Below are positions 18,150-27,175 of a stretch of 53,268 nucleotides of DNA, piece by piece. How positions within the stretch are numbered: the first letter of the stretch is position 1; each line of letters begins with the position of its first letter. A program made the position numbers and the translations under genes. Below the pieces are notes generated by a model. It was not told the DNA's origin, searched no databases, and was given only the letters and a program-made list of their open reading frames with translations. Source of the stretch: Pseudoalteromonas sp. S16_S37 (GTDB taxonomy: Bacteria > Pseudomonadota > Gammaproteobacteria > Enterobacterales > Alteromonadaceae); contig NZ_JAAUWV010000028.1 in assembly GCF_014694405.1 (NCBI RefSeq), positions 1 through 53,268 of the forward strand, given 5' to 3'.

Positions 18150-19454
18150 TCATAACTTACCTTTTGCCACAAACTCCAATACCGTCGCGTTAATACAATA
18201 TCTGTCAGTTCCCCTCGGCCCTTCTTTTGCGAACACATGACCTAAATGAATACCACTGGATTTTGAACGGATCTCAGTACGGCGCATGCCATAGCTGTTG
18301 TCTTCATGATAGGTAACGCTGCCCTTTACTGGGTGTTTAAATGACAACCAACCAGTACCGGAATTAAATCTGTCTTTGGTATCAAACAAGGGAGCACCAC
18401 TGAGTTTATCTATGAATATTCCCTCGCCACTATTTTTAAACAAGTCATATTGTTTACAAAATGGCGCATCTGTTTTGCTATTAAAAGCCACTTTGTACGC
18501 TTCACTATCGCCTAATTTGAACGCGCCTAAGGCACGATAAAAGCCGTCTTTGTTTATCAAGCCTTGATGACCATAAACCTCTTTACCTTGCTCTATGAAC
18601 AAAATTGTAGGGGTCGCCCAAGTTGGTGTAGTTAGAGCCAGCTCTTGAAGTTGATTCGCATATCTAAAATGCAAGGGGATGCTGCCTTGATAATCATTCA
18701 GTACGGTTTTTTTAAGCTTTTCGCAATAAGGGCAATAGCTTTGCGAATCAATGACAACAATATGTTTACCAGTCAAAAGTCCTTTATTGCTTGGTTGTTT
18801 ATCATGTTTTTCTTTGAACACAACACCTGTGGAGTGGTCTGGGCAATAGCCATTGGGATTCTTTGCTAAATAATTTTGGTGATATTCTTCGGCGGGATAA
18901 AAGCTATCTAAAGGCATTATTTGCGTTTGAATTTCACCGTAACCAGCCTCGTCTAACAGCGCCTGATATTGTGCTGTTAGATTTACTGCAACGGCCTGTT
19001 GTTCAGGCTCTGAGTATAAAATGATGGAACGATACTGAGTGCCAATGTCATTACCTTGACGGTTTTTTTGCGTCGGATCATGGCTCTCAAAATAACGCAT
19101 CAGCAGCTGTTCGGTGCTAAGCATATTGGCGTTGTAAGTGACTTTAACAACCTCAGCATAATTATTTTCGTCAAAGCGTCTTTTTGCATGTGTTATGGCG
19201 CTATAACTTGCTTTAAAGCCACTACCATCGGCATAGCCTGACTGTGCATCAAGTACGCCTGCCATCGCCTCGTAACGTTTTTCTGCGCCCCAAAAGCAAC
19301 CAGAACCAAGCACCAGCGTTTTAATATGAGAGCTTGCTTGAGAAGGTACCTTTGCTGGCTGCTGGGCTAGCACCCATCCTCCAATTAAGGTCAAAGCAAC
19401 CAATAAAGCGTAACCAATTCGTTTTAACATACCTATTACCACATTTTGTTTCAC
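18150..19454 (-). CDS. msrAB: MsrA-thioredoxin-MsrB fusion, exported methionine sulfoxide reductase
   Basis: A three-domain repair enzyme for oxidised methionine. The N-terminus is basic plus hydrophobic (about 8-30) with no lipobox, a signal peptide or anchor that places it in the periplasm. MsrA follows with catalytic Cys in GSGCFWGAEKRYE near 53 and a C-terminal recycling Cys in NGYCPDHS near 205. Then comes a thioredoxin-fold domain with CPYC near 241 and a cis-Pro loop (ATPTILF). The last domain is MsrB, with catalytic Cys in RYCINATVLEF. MsrB lacks the zinc CxxC (GIFIDKLSGAPLF), and the usual recycling Cys is Thr in SGTGWLSF. A Cys in DAPFCKQ could replace it, as in some other MsrB proteins. 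The order A-Trx-B differs from PilB of Neisseria (Trx-A-B). The start is GTG with AGGTAAG upstream; an ATG eight codons later is possible. Confidence 0.9.
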   Translation of the reverse strand: MKQNVVIGMLKRIGYALLVALTLIGGWVLAQQPAKVPSQASSHIKTLVLGSGCFWGAEKRYEAMAGVLDAQSGYADGSGFKASYSAITHAKRRFDENNYAEVVKVTYNANMLSTEQLLMRYFESHDPTQKNRQGNDIGTQYRSIILYSEPEQQAVAVNLTAQYQALLDEAGYGEIQTQIMPLDSFYPAEEYHQNYLAKNPNGYCPDHSTGVVFKEKHDKQPSNKGLLTGKHIVVIDSQSYCPYCEKLKKTVLNDYQGSIPLHFRYANQLQELALTTPTWATPTILFIEQGKEVYGHQGLINKDGFYRALGAFKLGDSEAYKVAFNSKTDAPFCKQYDLFKNSGEGIFIDKLSGAPLFDTKDRFNSGTGWLSFKHPVKGSVTYHEDNSYGMRRTEIRSKSSGIHLGHVFAKEGPRGTDRYCINATVLEFVAKGKL

Positions 19455-19635
19455 TGTACTTACCTAGACCATTTCACGTGGTAATTTATTTCACATAGCT
19501 TCTTCAGCTCTCTAGTTAAAACCCAATAATCCGACCTTATGAACAGAAGATAAGGTATGACTTTTTTATAACACTTGCATCTCTCCCCCATCTGTTGGCT
19601 ATACTAAGGTCAAGATAATAAAAAAGAAAACAAGT

Positions 19636-20292
19636 ATGTTAGAAGCGCACAGTTACTTATTAGGTGAAAATGCGTTAGTGGTTGCCCTACACACTGACAA
19701 ACCCTCGCCGAGCGAACAACGTCGTTTATTTGCTTTAACAGTCAGCCTACAGCACAGCAATGCATTTTTAGACATTGTGCCAGCCAAAGCCTCTGTTACT
19801 GCCTATTTAGCAGATCCTAGTCAGTACCAATACTGGCTCAAAAAAGCGATGTTGTTGTGGCAAGAAAGTGAAGAAGTGGCCTTTAACGTAAAAACCCACC
19901 ACATTGAGGCAATTTATGGTGGTGAGCACGGTCCCGACTTAATCGATGTTGCGCAGCGGCTAAACTTAAGTGCCAAACAAGTTGTGCTGCAGCACAGCGA
20001 AAGTACCTATCAGGTTGAGTTTCTGGGCTTTCTGCCAGGTTTTGCTTACTTGGGCACGCTACCTAAAGCACTTCAGTTACCGCGAAAATCAACACCTCGC
20101 AAGCAGGTTCCTAAAGGGTCTGTAGCGATTGCAGAAGATTTAAGTGCGATATATCCAAGCAGTTCTCCCGGTGGCTGGCATTTGCTCGCACACTGTGCGC
20201 ACACTTTGTTTGACCCAACAGCCAACCCTCCAAGCTTGTTTGCGCCTGGAGACAAGGTCATTTTTGTACCGAGTAAGGAAGGAATATGCTGA
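19636..20292 (+). CDS. pxpB: 5-oxoprolinase subunit B
   Basis: A KipI-type subunit of the ATP-dependent 5-oxoprolinase PxpABC, which opens 5-oxoproline (pyroglutamate) to glutamate. The 218-residue protein has the family's conserved core FLGFLPGFAYLG near 133 and PRKSTPRKQVPKGSV near 150. It is first in a tightly overlapping operon, and its stop overlaps the pxpC start by seven bases. Older annotation calls it an allophanate hydrolase subunit 1 or a kinase inhibitor. The pxpA (LamB/YcsF) partner is not nearby. Confidence 0.92.
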   Translation: MLEAHSYLLGENALVVALHTDKPSPSEQRRLFALTVSLQHSNAFLDIVPAKASVTAYLADPSQYQYWLKKAMLLWQESEEVAFNVKTHHIEAIYGGEHGPDLIDVAQRLNLSAKQVVLQHSESTYQVEFLGFLPGFAYLGTLPKALQLPRKSTPRKQVPKGSVAIAEDLSAIYPSSSPGGWHLLAHCAHTLFDPTANPPSLFAPGDKVIFVPSKEGIC

Positions 20293-21209
20293 AGGTAATA
20301 AAACAAGGTGTAATGGCAAGCATTCAAGACATAGGTCGATTTGGCTACCGGCATTACGGGGTATGCAGAAGCGGAGCATTAGACCCATTTGCAGTGTGTT
20401 TAGCAAATATGCTGCTTGATAACCCACCTCACCATGCGGTCATTGAAATAACCATAGGCTTGGCAGAATTTGAATTCACTCAACCGTGTAATTTTGCGTT
20501 AACTGGTGGCTGCTTAAACGCCAAGCTTGCAGGTCGTTCGGTTTATCCGGGATGGCGCTACTATGCTCACGCTGGTGATCGGCTCACTTTTGCGACCAGT
20601 GCAATCGCGCAGCGCGCTTACTTTGCCGTGCAAGGTAGTTTTGCTCTAGAGCCAACCCTTTCATCATGTTCTACTGATTTACAAGCGGGCTTTGGTGGAC
20701 ACCAAGGGCGAGCACTGCAATCAGGCGATTGCCTCAACTACGAGCCGTCACCATCCGCGTTAAAACCTCTGGGTGTAAAACAGCCAGAATACAAAAAACA
20801 GGTACGAGTACTTAAAGGACCCCACTGTGATAAGCTGCCAGCTGGGTCATTCGAACAACTTGTAAATGGGCCCTGGACAATAAGCGAAGCGAGCAACAGA
20901 ATGGGCAGCAGGCTCAACAGCAAAGCTTTGTTAAGCCATGATGTAAGTATTGCTACACAAGCTGTGCATCCAGGGGTTATCCAAATACCACCCAGCGGGG
21001 AGCCCATTGTTTTATTAAACGATTGTCAAACAACTGGGGGCTACCCAATTGTTGCAACCGTTATCGATGCTGACTTGCGCATGTTCAGTCAACTTAGCGC
21101 TAATCAGCAATGTAATTTTGTGGAATGTGATCTAATTCAGGCACGTAAAGCCAGCGATAAACTCAGCGCCCACCTAGCGCAGTTTCGTTTGGCCAAAAAT
21201 AATAACTAG
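20286..21209 (+). CDS. pxpC: 5-oxoprolinase subunit C
   Basis: A 307-residue KipA/biotin-dependent-carboxylase-like subunit of 5-oxoprolinase. Characteristic pieces are the N-terminal GVMASIQDIGRFGYRHYGV, the middle NRMGSRL near 207 and the C-terminal PPSGEPIVLLNDCQTTGGYP near 237, all shared with the PxpC/KipA family. A ribosome binding site (AAGGAAGGA) lies inside the end of pxpB. It forms the catalytic assembly with PxpB and PxpA. Confidence 0.93.
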   Translation: MLKVIKQGVMASIQDIGRFGYRHYGVCRSGALDPFAVCLANMLLDNPPHHAVIEITIGLAEFEFTQPCNFALTGGCLNAKLAGRSVYPGWRYYAHAGDRLTFATSAIAQRAYFAVQGSFALEPTLSSCSTDLQAGFGGHQGRALQSGDCLNYEPSPSALKPLGVKQPEYKKQVRVLKGPHCDKLPAGSFEQLVNGPWTISEASNRMGSRLNSKALLSHDVSIATQAVHPGVIQIPPSGEPIVLLNDCQTTGGYPIVATVIDADLRMFSQLSANQQCNFVECDLIQARKASDKLSAHLAQFRLAKNNN

Positions 21210-21220
21210 AGTAATCATTT

Positions 21221-21949
21221 ATGAATGAGTTGAACCTATTACCTTTGATAGGTATTGCAGTCGTAGTGCTTGGCTTTGCTCTGCGATTTAACCCCTTATT
21301 GGTGGTGAGTATTGCCGGCCTTGTAACTGGCTGGGCCGTTGACCTAGATTTTTTAACCTTGATTGGAACCTTTGGCGAAAAGTTCATGAACGCTCGTCAA
21401 CTCGCCAGCTTTTTGCTCATCCTTCCCGTTATCGCCCTTTGCGAAAGATATGGGCTTCAGCAAAGAGCTAAATCTTGGATTGCCAGCATAAAATCAGCCA
21501 CTACAGCTCGCATCTTAAGCCTTTATTTTGTAGTTCGTGAATGCTCAGCAGCACTGGGGCTATTAAGTTTAGCGGGTCATCCGCAAACAGTTAGGCCATT
21601 GCTCGCACCAATGGCACTCGGGGCGGCAACAAACTTACATGGCCCGTTACCTAAGCATATCAAAGATATGATCAGTGCCCATGCAGCTGCTTGCGATAAT
21701 ATCGCAGTGTTTTTTGGTGAAGATATATTTATCGCTTTTGGTGCGGTGTTACTTATGGACGCATTTTTGAAAGAAAATGGTATCGAAGGCATAGAGCCGC
21801 TGCACATTGGCCTGTGGGCAATACCCACCGCCATTGCCGCTTTGATTGTTCATTTGTTTAGACTGGCGCGACTAGAGGCAAAAATAAGCCAGCAAATGCA
21901 AGAGCATACCAATAACCAAACACACACATTAAGCGAGAAGCTATCATGA
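21221..21949 (+). CDS. Putative 5-oxoproline transporter, DUF969 subunit
   Basis: A 242-residue integral membrane protein of the DUF969 family with about five to six hydrophobic segments starting at residue 5. The conserved stretch VRECSAALGLLSLAGHPQ lies near 107. DUF969 and DUF979 genes always occur as a pair next to 5-oxoproline genes and are regarded as the two halves of a transporter. Transport of 5-oxoproline is inferred from this association. It lies 11 bases after pxpC, and its stop overlaps the next ATG (ATGA). Confidence 0.85.
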   Translation: MNELNLLPLIGIAVVVLGFALRFNPLLVVSIAGLVTGWAVDLDFLTLIGTFGEKFMNARQLASFLLILPVIALCERYGLQQRAKSWIASIKSATTARILSLYFVVRECSAALGLLSLAGHPQTVRPLLAPMALGAATNLHGPLPKHIKDMISAHAAACDNIAVFFGEDIFIAFGAVLLMDAFLKENGIEGIEPLHIGLWAIPTAIAALIVHLFRLARLEAKISQQMQEHTNNQTHTLSEKLS

Positions 21950-22965
21950 GCGCGCCAGTAACAACGCATACAGAGGCTTCTGCTGTTTTATCAATCAACA
22001 ACATTTATTTGCTGATTGGTTTTGTCGTGATGTTTTTGGTGGTAAAAACGTTACAAGATCAAGGTCATCCAAAAAAATGGACTACGGCGCTTTTTTGGTT
22101 TTTATTTGGCAGTGTTTTTTTGTTTGGTGACTTATCAATTAAGATGTTTGGCCCATCAATTACCTATCAATGGGTTGGGTTTAGTGTTTTAGCAATCGCG
22201 CTACTTGCTGGCTTAGGCAAAGTATCTATGGGCAGTTACGACATGCCCACAGATGCAGAGCTTGAAATAAGTTCAAACCGCATAGGTAATCGCTTATTTG
22301 TACCTGCTGTGATGATCCCCATAGTCACCGTTGTTTGCACGCTACTTTTAAACAACATTAACATTGCCAATATTTACCTCTTCGATCAACGTCACGTTAC
22401 GCTGGCGGCGCTGACATTAGCCTGTACATTAGCCTTACTTGTTGGCTGGAAGATAACGTCTGGTTCACCACTGTTAGCACTTAGCGAATCTCGCCGCTTG
22501 GTCGACTCCATCGGATGGGCGGCAATCTTACCGCAAATGTTGGCAATGCTGGGCGGTGTATTTATCGTAGCGCAAACAGGCACCGCTATTCAGGATTTGG
22601 TGACGCTTTTTATATCACCGGATAATCGCTTTATGCTGGTGGTATTATACTGTGTCGGCATGGCGCTATTTACTATGATTATGGGTAATGCGTTTGCCGC
22701 ATTTCCGGTAATGACAGCGGGCATCGCAGTGCCTTTTTTAATACAAGGACACGGGGCATCCCCTGCTCCTTTGGTCGCAATTGGTATGTACTCGGGGTAC
22801 TGCGGCACCTTAATGACACCAATGGCGGCAAACTTTAATATTGTGCCAGCAGCGCTACTTGACCTAAAAGACAAGTATCAAGTGATCAAAGTTCAGATCC
22901 CAACCGCGTTGACCTTGCTTGCGATTAACATATTGCTCATGTATGGAGTGATCTTTAATGACTAA
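21946..22965 (+). CDS. Putative 5-oxoproline transporter, DUF979 subunit
   Basis: A 339-residue membrane protein of the DUF979 family with roughly nine to ten hydrophobic segments. The conserved GNAFAAFPVMTAGIAVPFL near 246 and SGYCGTLMTPMAANFN near 278 look like the permease core. It overlaps DUF969 upstream by four bases and pcp downstream by eight, so the three are translated together. It is the presumed partner of the DUF969 subunit in import of 5-oxoproline. Confidence 0.86.
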   Translation: MSAPVTTHTEASAVLSINNIYLLIGFVVMFLVVKTLQDQGHPKKWTTALFWFLFGSVFLFGDLSIKMFGPSITYQWVGFSVLAIALLAGLGKVSMGSYDMPTDAELEISSNRIGNRLFVPAVMIPIVTVVCTLLLNNINIANIYLFDQRHVTLAALTLACTLALLVGWKITSGSPLLALSESRRLVDSIGWAAILPQMLAMLGGVFIVAQTGTAIQDLVTLFISPDNRFMLVVLYCVGMALFTMIMGNAFAAFPVMTAGIAVPFLIQGHGASPAPLVAIGMYSGYCGTLMTPMAANFNIVPAALLDLKDKYQVIKVQIPTALTLLAINILLMYGVIFND

Positions 22966-23620
22966 AACACAAAAACCCAGCATTTTAATTACAGGCTTTG
23001 CACCGTTTGACGGTGAGCAGCTAAATCCTTCTTGGCAAGCGGTATCTGAACTTGAGGGCGAACACATTGGCGGTAGTGTTATCCACACCAAAGAGCTGCC
23101 ATGTGAGTTTGGCACCTCTTTAAAAGAGCTGCATCAAGCCATCGATAAATATGCACCTCAGCTTGTGCTTTGTGTAGGCCAAGCGGGAGGTCGAGCAGAT
23201 ATATCTATTGAGCGCGTTGCAATTAATGTGAACGATGCACGGATCCCCGATAATGCAGGAAAACAACCCGTTGATACCCCTGTCATCGCCGGGGCACCAA
23301 GCGCGTACTTCACCAATCTGCCAATTAAGCGGATGCTTCTTGCACTACAACAAGCGCAAATTCCGGCTTCTATCTCAAATACCGCAGGTACTTATGTGTG
23401 CAACCACGTAATGTATGGCTTAATGCACTTAATCAACCAGCACGATACGCTCGTTAAAGGTGGCTTTGTACATATCCCTTACTTACCATCACAAGCCCTA
23501 AACCATGCTAATGCACCCAGTATGAGCTTAGAGACTGTAGTCAGTGCACTGCGTGTAATAATTACTTGCGCGATGCAAGACAAACAAGATGTAAAGATTG
23601 CCGCGGGTACAACCCATTAA
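22958..23620 (+). CDS. pcp: Pyroglutamyl-peptidase I
   Basis: A cytoplasmic cysteine peptidase (family C15) that removes N-terminal pyroglutamate from peptides, feeding free 5-oxoproline to PxpABC. The 220-residue protein opens with ITGFAPFDG. The catalytic triad is visible as Glu in RADISIERVAIN near 87, Cys in NTAGTYVCNHVMYG near 149 and His in GGFVHIPYLP near 173. It is the last long gene of the operon; a 39-codon gene follows 48 bases later without an obvious terminator between. Confidence 0.95.
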   Translation: MTKTQKPSILITGFAPFDGEQLNPSWQAVSELEGEHIGGSVIHTKELPCEFGTSLKELHQAIDKYAPQLVLCVGQAGGRADISIERVAINVNDARIPDNAGKQPVDTPVIAGAPSAYFTNLPIKRMLLALQQAQIPASISNTAGTYVCNHVMYGLMHLINQHDTLVKGGFVHIPYLPSQALNHANAPSMSLETVVSALRVIITCAMQDKQDVKIAAGTTH

Positions 23621-23668
23621 TTTTTATAAAATTTTTAATACACTAAAATCACAGTAAGGAAAGATAAA

Positions 23669-23788
23669 ATGGCACAAACAACGCCTGCAACTAAAAAAGT
23701 GATCACATCGCCCAATGTTTTAAAACAAATCATGGGCGGCAGCGGAAACGATCAGTTTCCTAAAGAAAAGCGCCCCAAATTCAATTAA
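23669..23788 (+). CDS. 39-residue peptide with a Gly-Gly motif, unrecognised
   Basis: This small gene reads MAQTTPATKKVITSPNVLKQ, then IMGGSGNDQFPKEKRPKFN. AAGGA lies seven bases before the ATG, and codon use is normal for the window. The segment NVLKQIMGG followed by SGND resembles a double-glycine leader end (hydrophobic residues at -4 and -7 before GG), as in peptides cleaved by C39-type transporters. Cleavage there would release a 15-residue basic, Pro-containing, Cys-free peptide. No transporter or modifying enzyme is nearby, so a secreted or modified peptide is only a hypothesis; a small cytoplasmic protein is equally possible. It may be cotranscribed with pcp, or start from its own AT-rich upstream stretch (TTTATAAAATTTTTAA). 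Confidence 0.6.
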   Translation: MAQTTPATKKVITSPNVLKQIMGGSGNDQFPKEKRPKFN

Positions 23789-23818
23789 CCTATCACTTTA
23801 GGCTAGTTCGGTAACTTT

Positions 23819-23854
23819 CGCGGTGTAGGCTCAACTAAGCTGGTTTATACCGCG
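23819..23854 (+). terminator. Possible terminator behind the small peptide gene
   Basis: CGCGGTGTA and TATACCGCG form a 9-bp stem (one G-T pair) with an 18-base loop and only three T after it. It lies 31 bases beyond the 39-codon gene. The remaining ~255 bases up to asnB are AT-rich and hold no gene I can support, so they probably carry the asnB promoter. Confidence 0.4.
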
Positions 23855-24111
23855 TTTAAGTGAACATCAAATTTCACGTTTGCATTGTTTAGTGATCAAC
23901 TCCCGTCACCCACTCAATTTTTGAATAACACAATCGTACAAAATAAGACTGTTTTTCAGTAATTTCGCTGTTATAAGTGTCAGGTTTTAGAAGTTTCATG
24001 TGACTTCGATTGCCAACTCTGGTAAATCTATATCAAACAGTACCTATCACTCACTTATTTTGGCACTGTTAACGTATAAAAATAAATCAATACACAGGAA
24101 TGAGGTAATTT

Positions 24112-25779
24112 ATGTGTTCTATTTTCGGCGTATTGGAGCTTAAATCCGATCCCACTCAACTTCGCTCTCAAGCGATAGAAATGTCAAAGCTACTACGCCA
24201 CAGAGGACCAGACTGGTCTGGTGTTTATTCATCAGATAAAGCCATTTTAGTTCACGAACGCCTTGCTATTGTTGGTGTATCTAGTGGCGCTCAACCACTA
24301 TACAACCCTGAAAAAACACATATTTTAGCGGTAAATGGTGAAATATATAACCACAAAGAGTTAGCTAAAGAACTAATTACTGATTTCGAATTTCAAACCG
24401 AGTCTGACTGCGAAATAATTTTAGCTTTATACAAGCAAAAAGGGCCTGAGTTTTTAGATGACTTAAATGGCATTTTTGCATTTTGTTTGTACGATGAAGA
24501 GCAAGACGCTTATCTAATCGGTCGTGACCACATTGGTATTATTCCTTTGTATACGGGCCGAGACCAACATGGCAACTTTTATGTCGCTAGTGAAATGAAA
24601 GCACTGACACCTATTTGTACGCAAATCGAGGAGTTCCCTCCGGGCCACTATTTATACTCTAAAGAAGGTAGCATTCGTCAATACTATCAACGTGACTGGC
24701 AAGAGTATGATGCAGTTAAAAATAACCCTGCGAGCGCTGAAGATATCAAGCATGCGCTTGAGGCGGCTGTTAAACGTCAACTAATGTGTGACGTCCCCTA
24801 TGGCGTGTTACTCTCTGGTGGTTTAGATTCTTCGGTAATTTCTGCCATTACCCAAAAGTTTGCAGCAAAGCGAATTGAAGATAACGACGCAACAGATGCT
24901 TGGTGGCCAAAACTTCACTCTTTTTCAATAGGCCTTGAAGGTTCGCCTGATTTAGCTGCAGCACAAAAAGTTGCTGATGAAATTGGGACTATACACCACC
25001 CTATTCACTTTACCGTACAACAAGGCATTGATGCGTTGAAAGAGGTGATTTATCACCTTGAGACCTATGATGTCACGACCATTCGAGCCTCAACCCCGAT
25101 GTACCTTATGTCTCGCCAAATCAAAGCGATGGGCATTAAGATGGTATTGTCTGGTGAAGGCGCTGATGAATTATTTGGCGGATATTTATATTTCCACAAA
25201 GCACCTAACGCGCAAGAGTTCCATGAAGAGTTAAACCGTAAAGTGTCTAAACTACATATGTTTGACTGCTTACGCGCTAACAAGTCAATGGCTGCATGGG
25301 GCGTTGAGGCACGTGTCCCATTCTTAGACAAAGAATTTGTTGATGTGGCAATGCGCACTAACCCTGAGCAAAAAATGTGTAAAGATGGTCGTATCGAGAA
25401 ACATATTCTGCGTCAGGCATTCGATGGATATCTACCGAATGAAGTGTTATGGCGTCAAAAAGAACAGTTCTCAGACGGTGTAGGTTACAGTTGGATTGAC
25501 TCATTAAAAGCGCATGTTGAAGAGCTAGTAACTGACCAAGAGTTAGAAAATGCACAGTATCGCTTCCCTATCAATACGCCTGATAGTAAAGAAGCCTATT
25601 TCTACCGTCAGATCTTTACTGAGCATTTCCCTGGTGATGCAGCCGCACACTGCGTACCACATGGCAAGTCTGTGGCTTGCTCAACACCTCAGGCACTCGC
25701 GTGGGATGAATCATTCCTAAATAACGCTGACCCATCGGGCCGCGCAGCTAACGTGCATAACGACGCTTACAAGGCATAA
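24112..25779 (+). CDS. asnB: Asparagine synthase B, glutamine-hydrolysing
   Basis: Makes asparagine from aspartate, glutamine and ATP. The 555-residue length matches AsnB of enterobacteria. The N-terminal class II glutaminase domain has its nucleophile Cys2 right after the start (MCSIFGV), with RHRGPDWSG and VNGEIYNH. The synthetase domain has the PP-loop LLSGGLDSSV near 233 and LSGEGADELFGGY near 346. GAGG lies six bases before the ATG. It is a stand-alone unit with its own terminator. Because both domains are complete and housekeeping-like, I do not link it to peptide modification despite the small gene upstream. Confidence 0.97.
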   Translation: MCSIFGVLELKSDPTQLRSQAIEMSKLLRHRGPDWSGVYSSDKAILVHERLAIVGVSSGAQPLYNPEKTHILAVNGEIYNHKELAKELITDFEFQTESDCEIILALYKQKGPEFLDDLNGIFAFCLYDEEQDAYLIGRDHIGIIPLYTGRDQHGNFYVASEMKALTPICTQIEEFPPGHYLYSKEGSIRQYYQRDWQEYDAVKNNPASAEDIKHALEAAVKRQLMCDVPYGVLLSGGLDSSVISAITQKFAAKRIEDNDATDAWWPKLHSFSIGLEGSPDLAAAQKVADEIGTIHHPIHFTVQQGIDALKEVIYHLETYDVTTIRASTPMYLMSRQIKAMGIKMVLSGEGADELFGGYLYFHKAPNAQEFHEELNRKVSKLHMFDCLRANKSMAAWGVEARVPFLDKEFVDVAMRTNPEQKMCKDGRIEKHILRQAFDGYLPNEVLWRQKEQFSDGVGYSWIDSLKAHVEELVTDQELENAQYRFPINTPDSKEAYFYRQIFTEHFPGDAAAHCVPHGKSVACSTPQALAWDESFLNNADPSGRAANVHNDAYKA

Positions 25780-25796
25780 CTGACTGCCTTGAATAT

Positions 25797-25824
25797 AAAA
25801 AACCCAGCGATTGCTGGTTTTTTT
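25797..25824. terminator. Terminator between convergent asnB and pssA
   Basis: A stem of AACC(C)AGC against GCTGGTT, with one bulged C and loop GATT, is flanked by A-runs on the left and T-runs on the right, so it can serve both converging genes. Confidence 0.8.
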
Positions 25825-25849
25825 ATATCAAAATTGGTAACAAGCGCTT

Positions 25850-27175
25850 TTAAATAAAGCGCTTAATAATAAAGTCTACTTTGACGCGCTTTGCCTGACC
25901 TAGCAGTTTTTTAACGGGAAGTGGATAGTCTTCAAGCGTCTCAACGTCTTCAGGCCCTGTTAATAGCCTGCAATTTGCCAAAATAGCCTGCTTTTCACGG
26001 TCTATGTCTGCCAATATTTGCTTGTCAGGATCTTCAATTAAAATACCATTCTCAATGTCCAAGCCCCAAGCACGAGGGTTAAGGTTATGTCCACTGAGTA
26101 AATGGGTGTGATTATCTTTGCAGATCCCCTTTAAGTGAAATGAATTACTGCCTTCTTTCCACAGATATACTTTTAGATGCCCGGACTTAATAAAACGGTG
26201 CTGAGATTTTAAAAACTTTCTGAGTATGGTTTCATACAGATAAGGCAGCGCACCTATTTTGCTAAAAGGCTGACTCGGGCAAATATAAAAATCGTTTGCC
26301 GTTTTATCACCAACCACAATTGTCACTTGCTGCCCTTGCTTCAATAAGCGTCGCAAAGAGCGTAACAATGGTGCCGGAAAGTTAAAATACGGCGTGTAAA
26401 GTACTAACTCTTGCTCAGTGGTATCAAATAAACTTTTAATTAAGCGATTAAGTTTATTTGTTCGTCTACCAAAGCCCAAAAATGGCCTAACGTTCAAAGC
26501 GTCGCTACAATCAGCGCCGGCAAACGTATATTTTGCCTTTTTCAAGTCTCGCATCAGTTTCTTTTGTGCAAGTTTGATATCTGCGAGCTTCGGTAATGGA
26601 CGCTTATCCAGACGTGCAACCGCTTCAGAGCTTAGTAAATACTGCTCTGTAAACTGACAGAAGCTATCGGCAAGCTTTGCTTGGTTGATAACAAAATATC
26701 TGTCTAATCGATACTTATCTTCATACTGCAGATAAACATTGTTTAAACTTGCGCCGCTGTACAATAACTTATCGTCAATTACAAAGCCCTTCAAATGTAG
26801 TACACCAAAAAGCTCTTTTGCTTTTACTGGTACCCCGTACACTTTAACATTGCTGTTTGCTGCCTCTAGCGCATCACAATATAGCTTTGCATTGCCCTCT
26901 GACTTTTCTTCACCGATTAACCCTCGCTGTGCACGGTGAAAATCAACCAAGACATTTATCTCTAGTGATGGATTAGCCAAAGATGCATTATGTAAGGCAC
27001 TAAGAATTTCCCGGCCTGCTTCATCATTTTGCAAATACAATGCGGTGATGTATATCCTTTGCTTTGCTTGGCGTATCAGACTTATTAGCTCATCATGATA
27101 CTGCTTTGCATTCGTTAAAACTCTGATTTCATCTGCTGCCAATGCAAATCCAGGTGTATCCTGCCAAAATGCCAT
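25850..27175 (-). CDS. pssA: Phosphatidylserine synthase (PLD type)
   Basis: CDP-diacylglycerol-serine O-phosphatidyltransferase makes phosphatidylserine, the precursor of phosphatidylethanolamine. The 441-residue protein belongs to the phospholipase D superfamily, with two HKD motifs: HLKGFVIDDKLLYSG near 127-141 and FHLKGICKDNHTHLLSG near 352-368. This matches the enterobacterial PssA type in length and layout. There are no transmembrane segments; the protein is peripheral. It stands alone, and the 254-base gap before trxB carries both promoters in AT-rich DNA. Confidence 0.93.
   Translation of the reverse strand: MAFWQDTPGFALAADEIRVLTNAKQYHDELISLIRQAKQRIYITALYLQNDEAGREILSALHNASLANPSLEINVLVDFHRAQRGLIGEEKSEGNAKLYCDALEAANSNVKVYGVPVKAKELFGVLHLKGFVIDDKLLYSGASLNNVYLQYEDKYRLDRYFVINQAKLADSFCQFTEQYLLSSEAVARLDKRPLPKLADIKLAQKKLMRDLKKAKYTFAGADCSDALNVRPFLGFGRRTNKLNRLIKSLFDTTEQELVLYTPYFNFPAPLLRSLRRLLKQGQQVTIVVGDKTANDFYICPSQPFSKIGALPYLYETILRKFLKSQHRFIKSGHLKVYLWKEGSNSFHLKGICKDNHTHLLSGHNLNPRAWGLDIENGILIEDPDKQILADIDREKQAILANCRLLTGPEDVETLEDYPLPVKKLLGQAKRVKVDFIIKRFI

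Noticed and set aside
20140..20427. Several 90-codon frames on both strands across the pxpB-pxpC junction
   Set aside because: Both conserved pxp genes cover this stretch. The other frames have no ribosome binding site or family resemblance.
24112..25779. asnB as the amidotransferase or lasso-cyclase partner of the small peptide gene upstream
   Set aside because: The protein has complete, housekeeping-type glutaminase and synthetase domains, its own ribosome binding site and a separate promoter region. No leader peptidase accompanies it.
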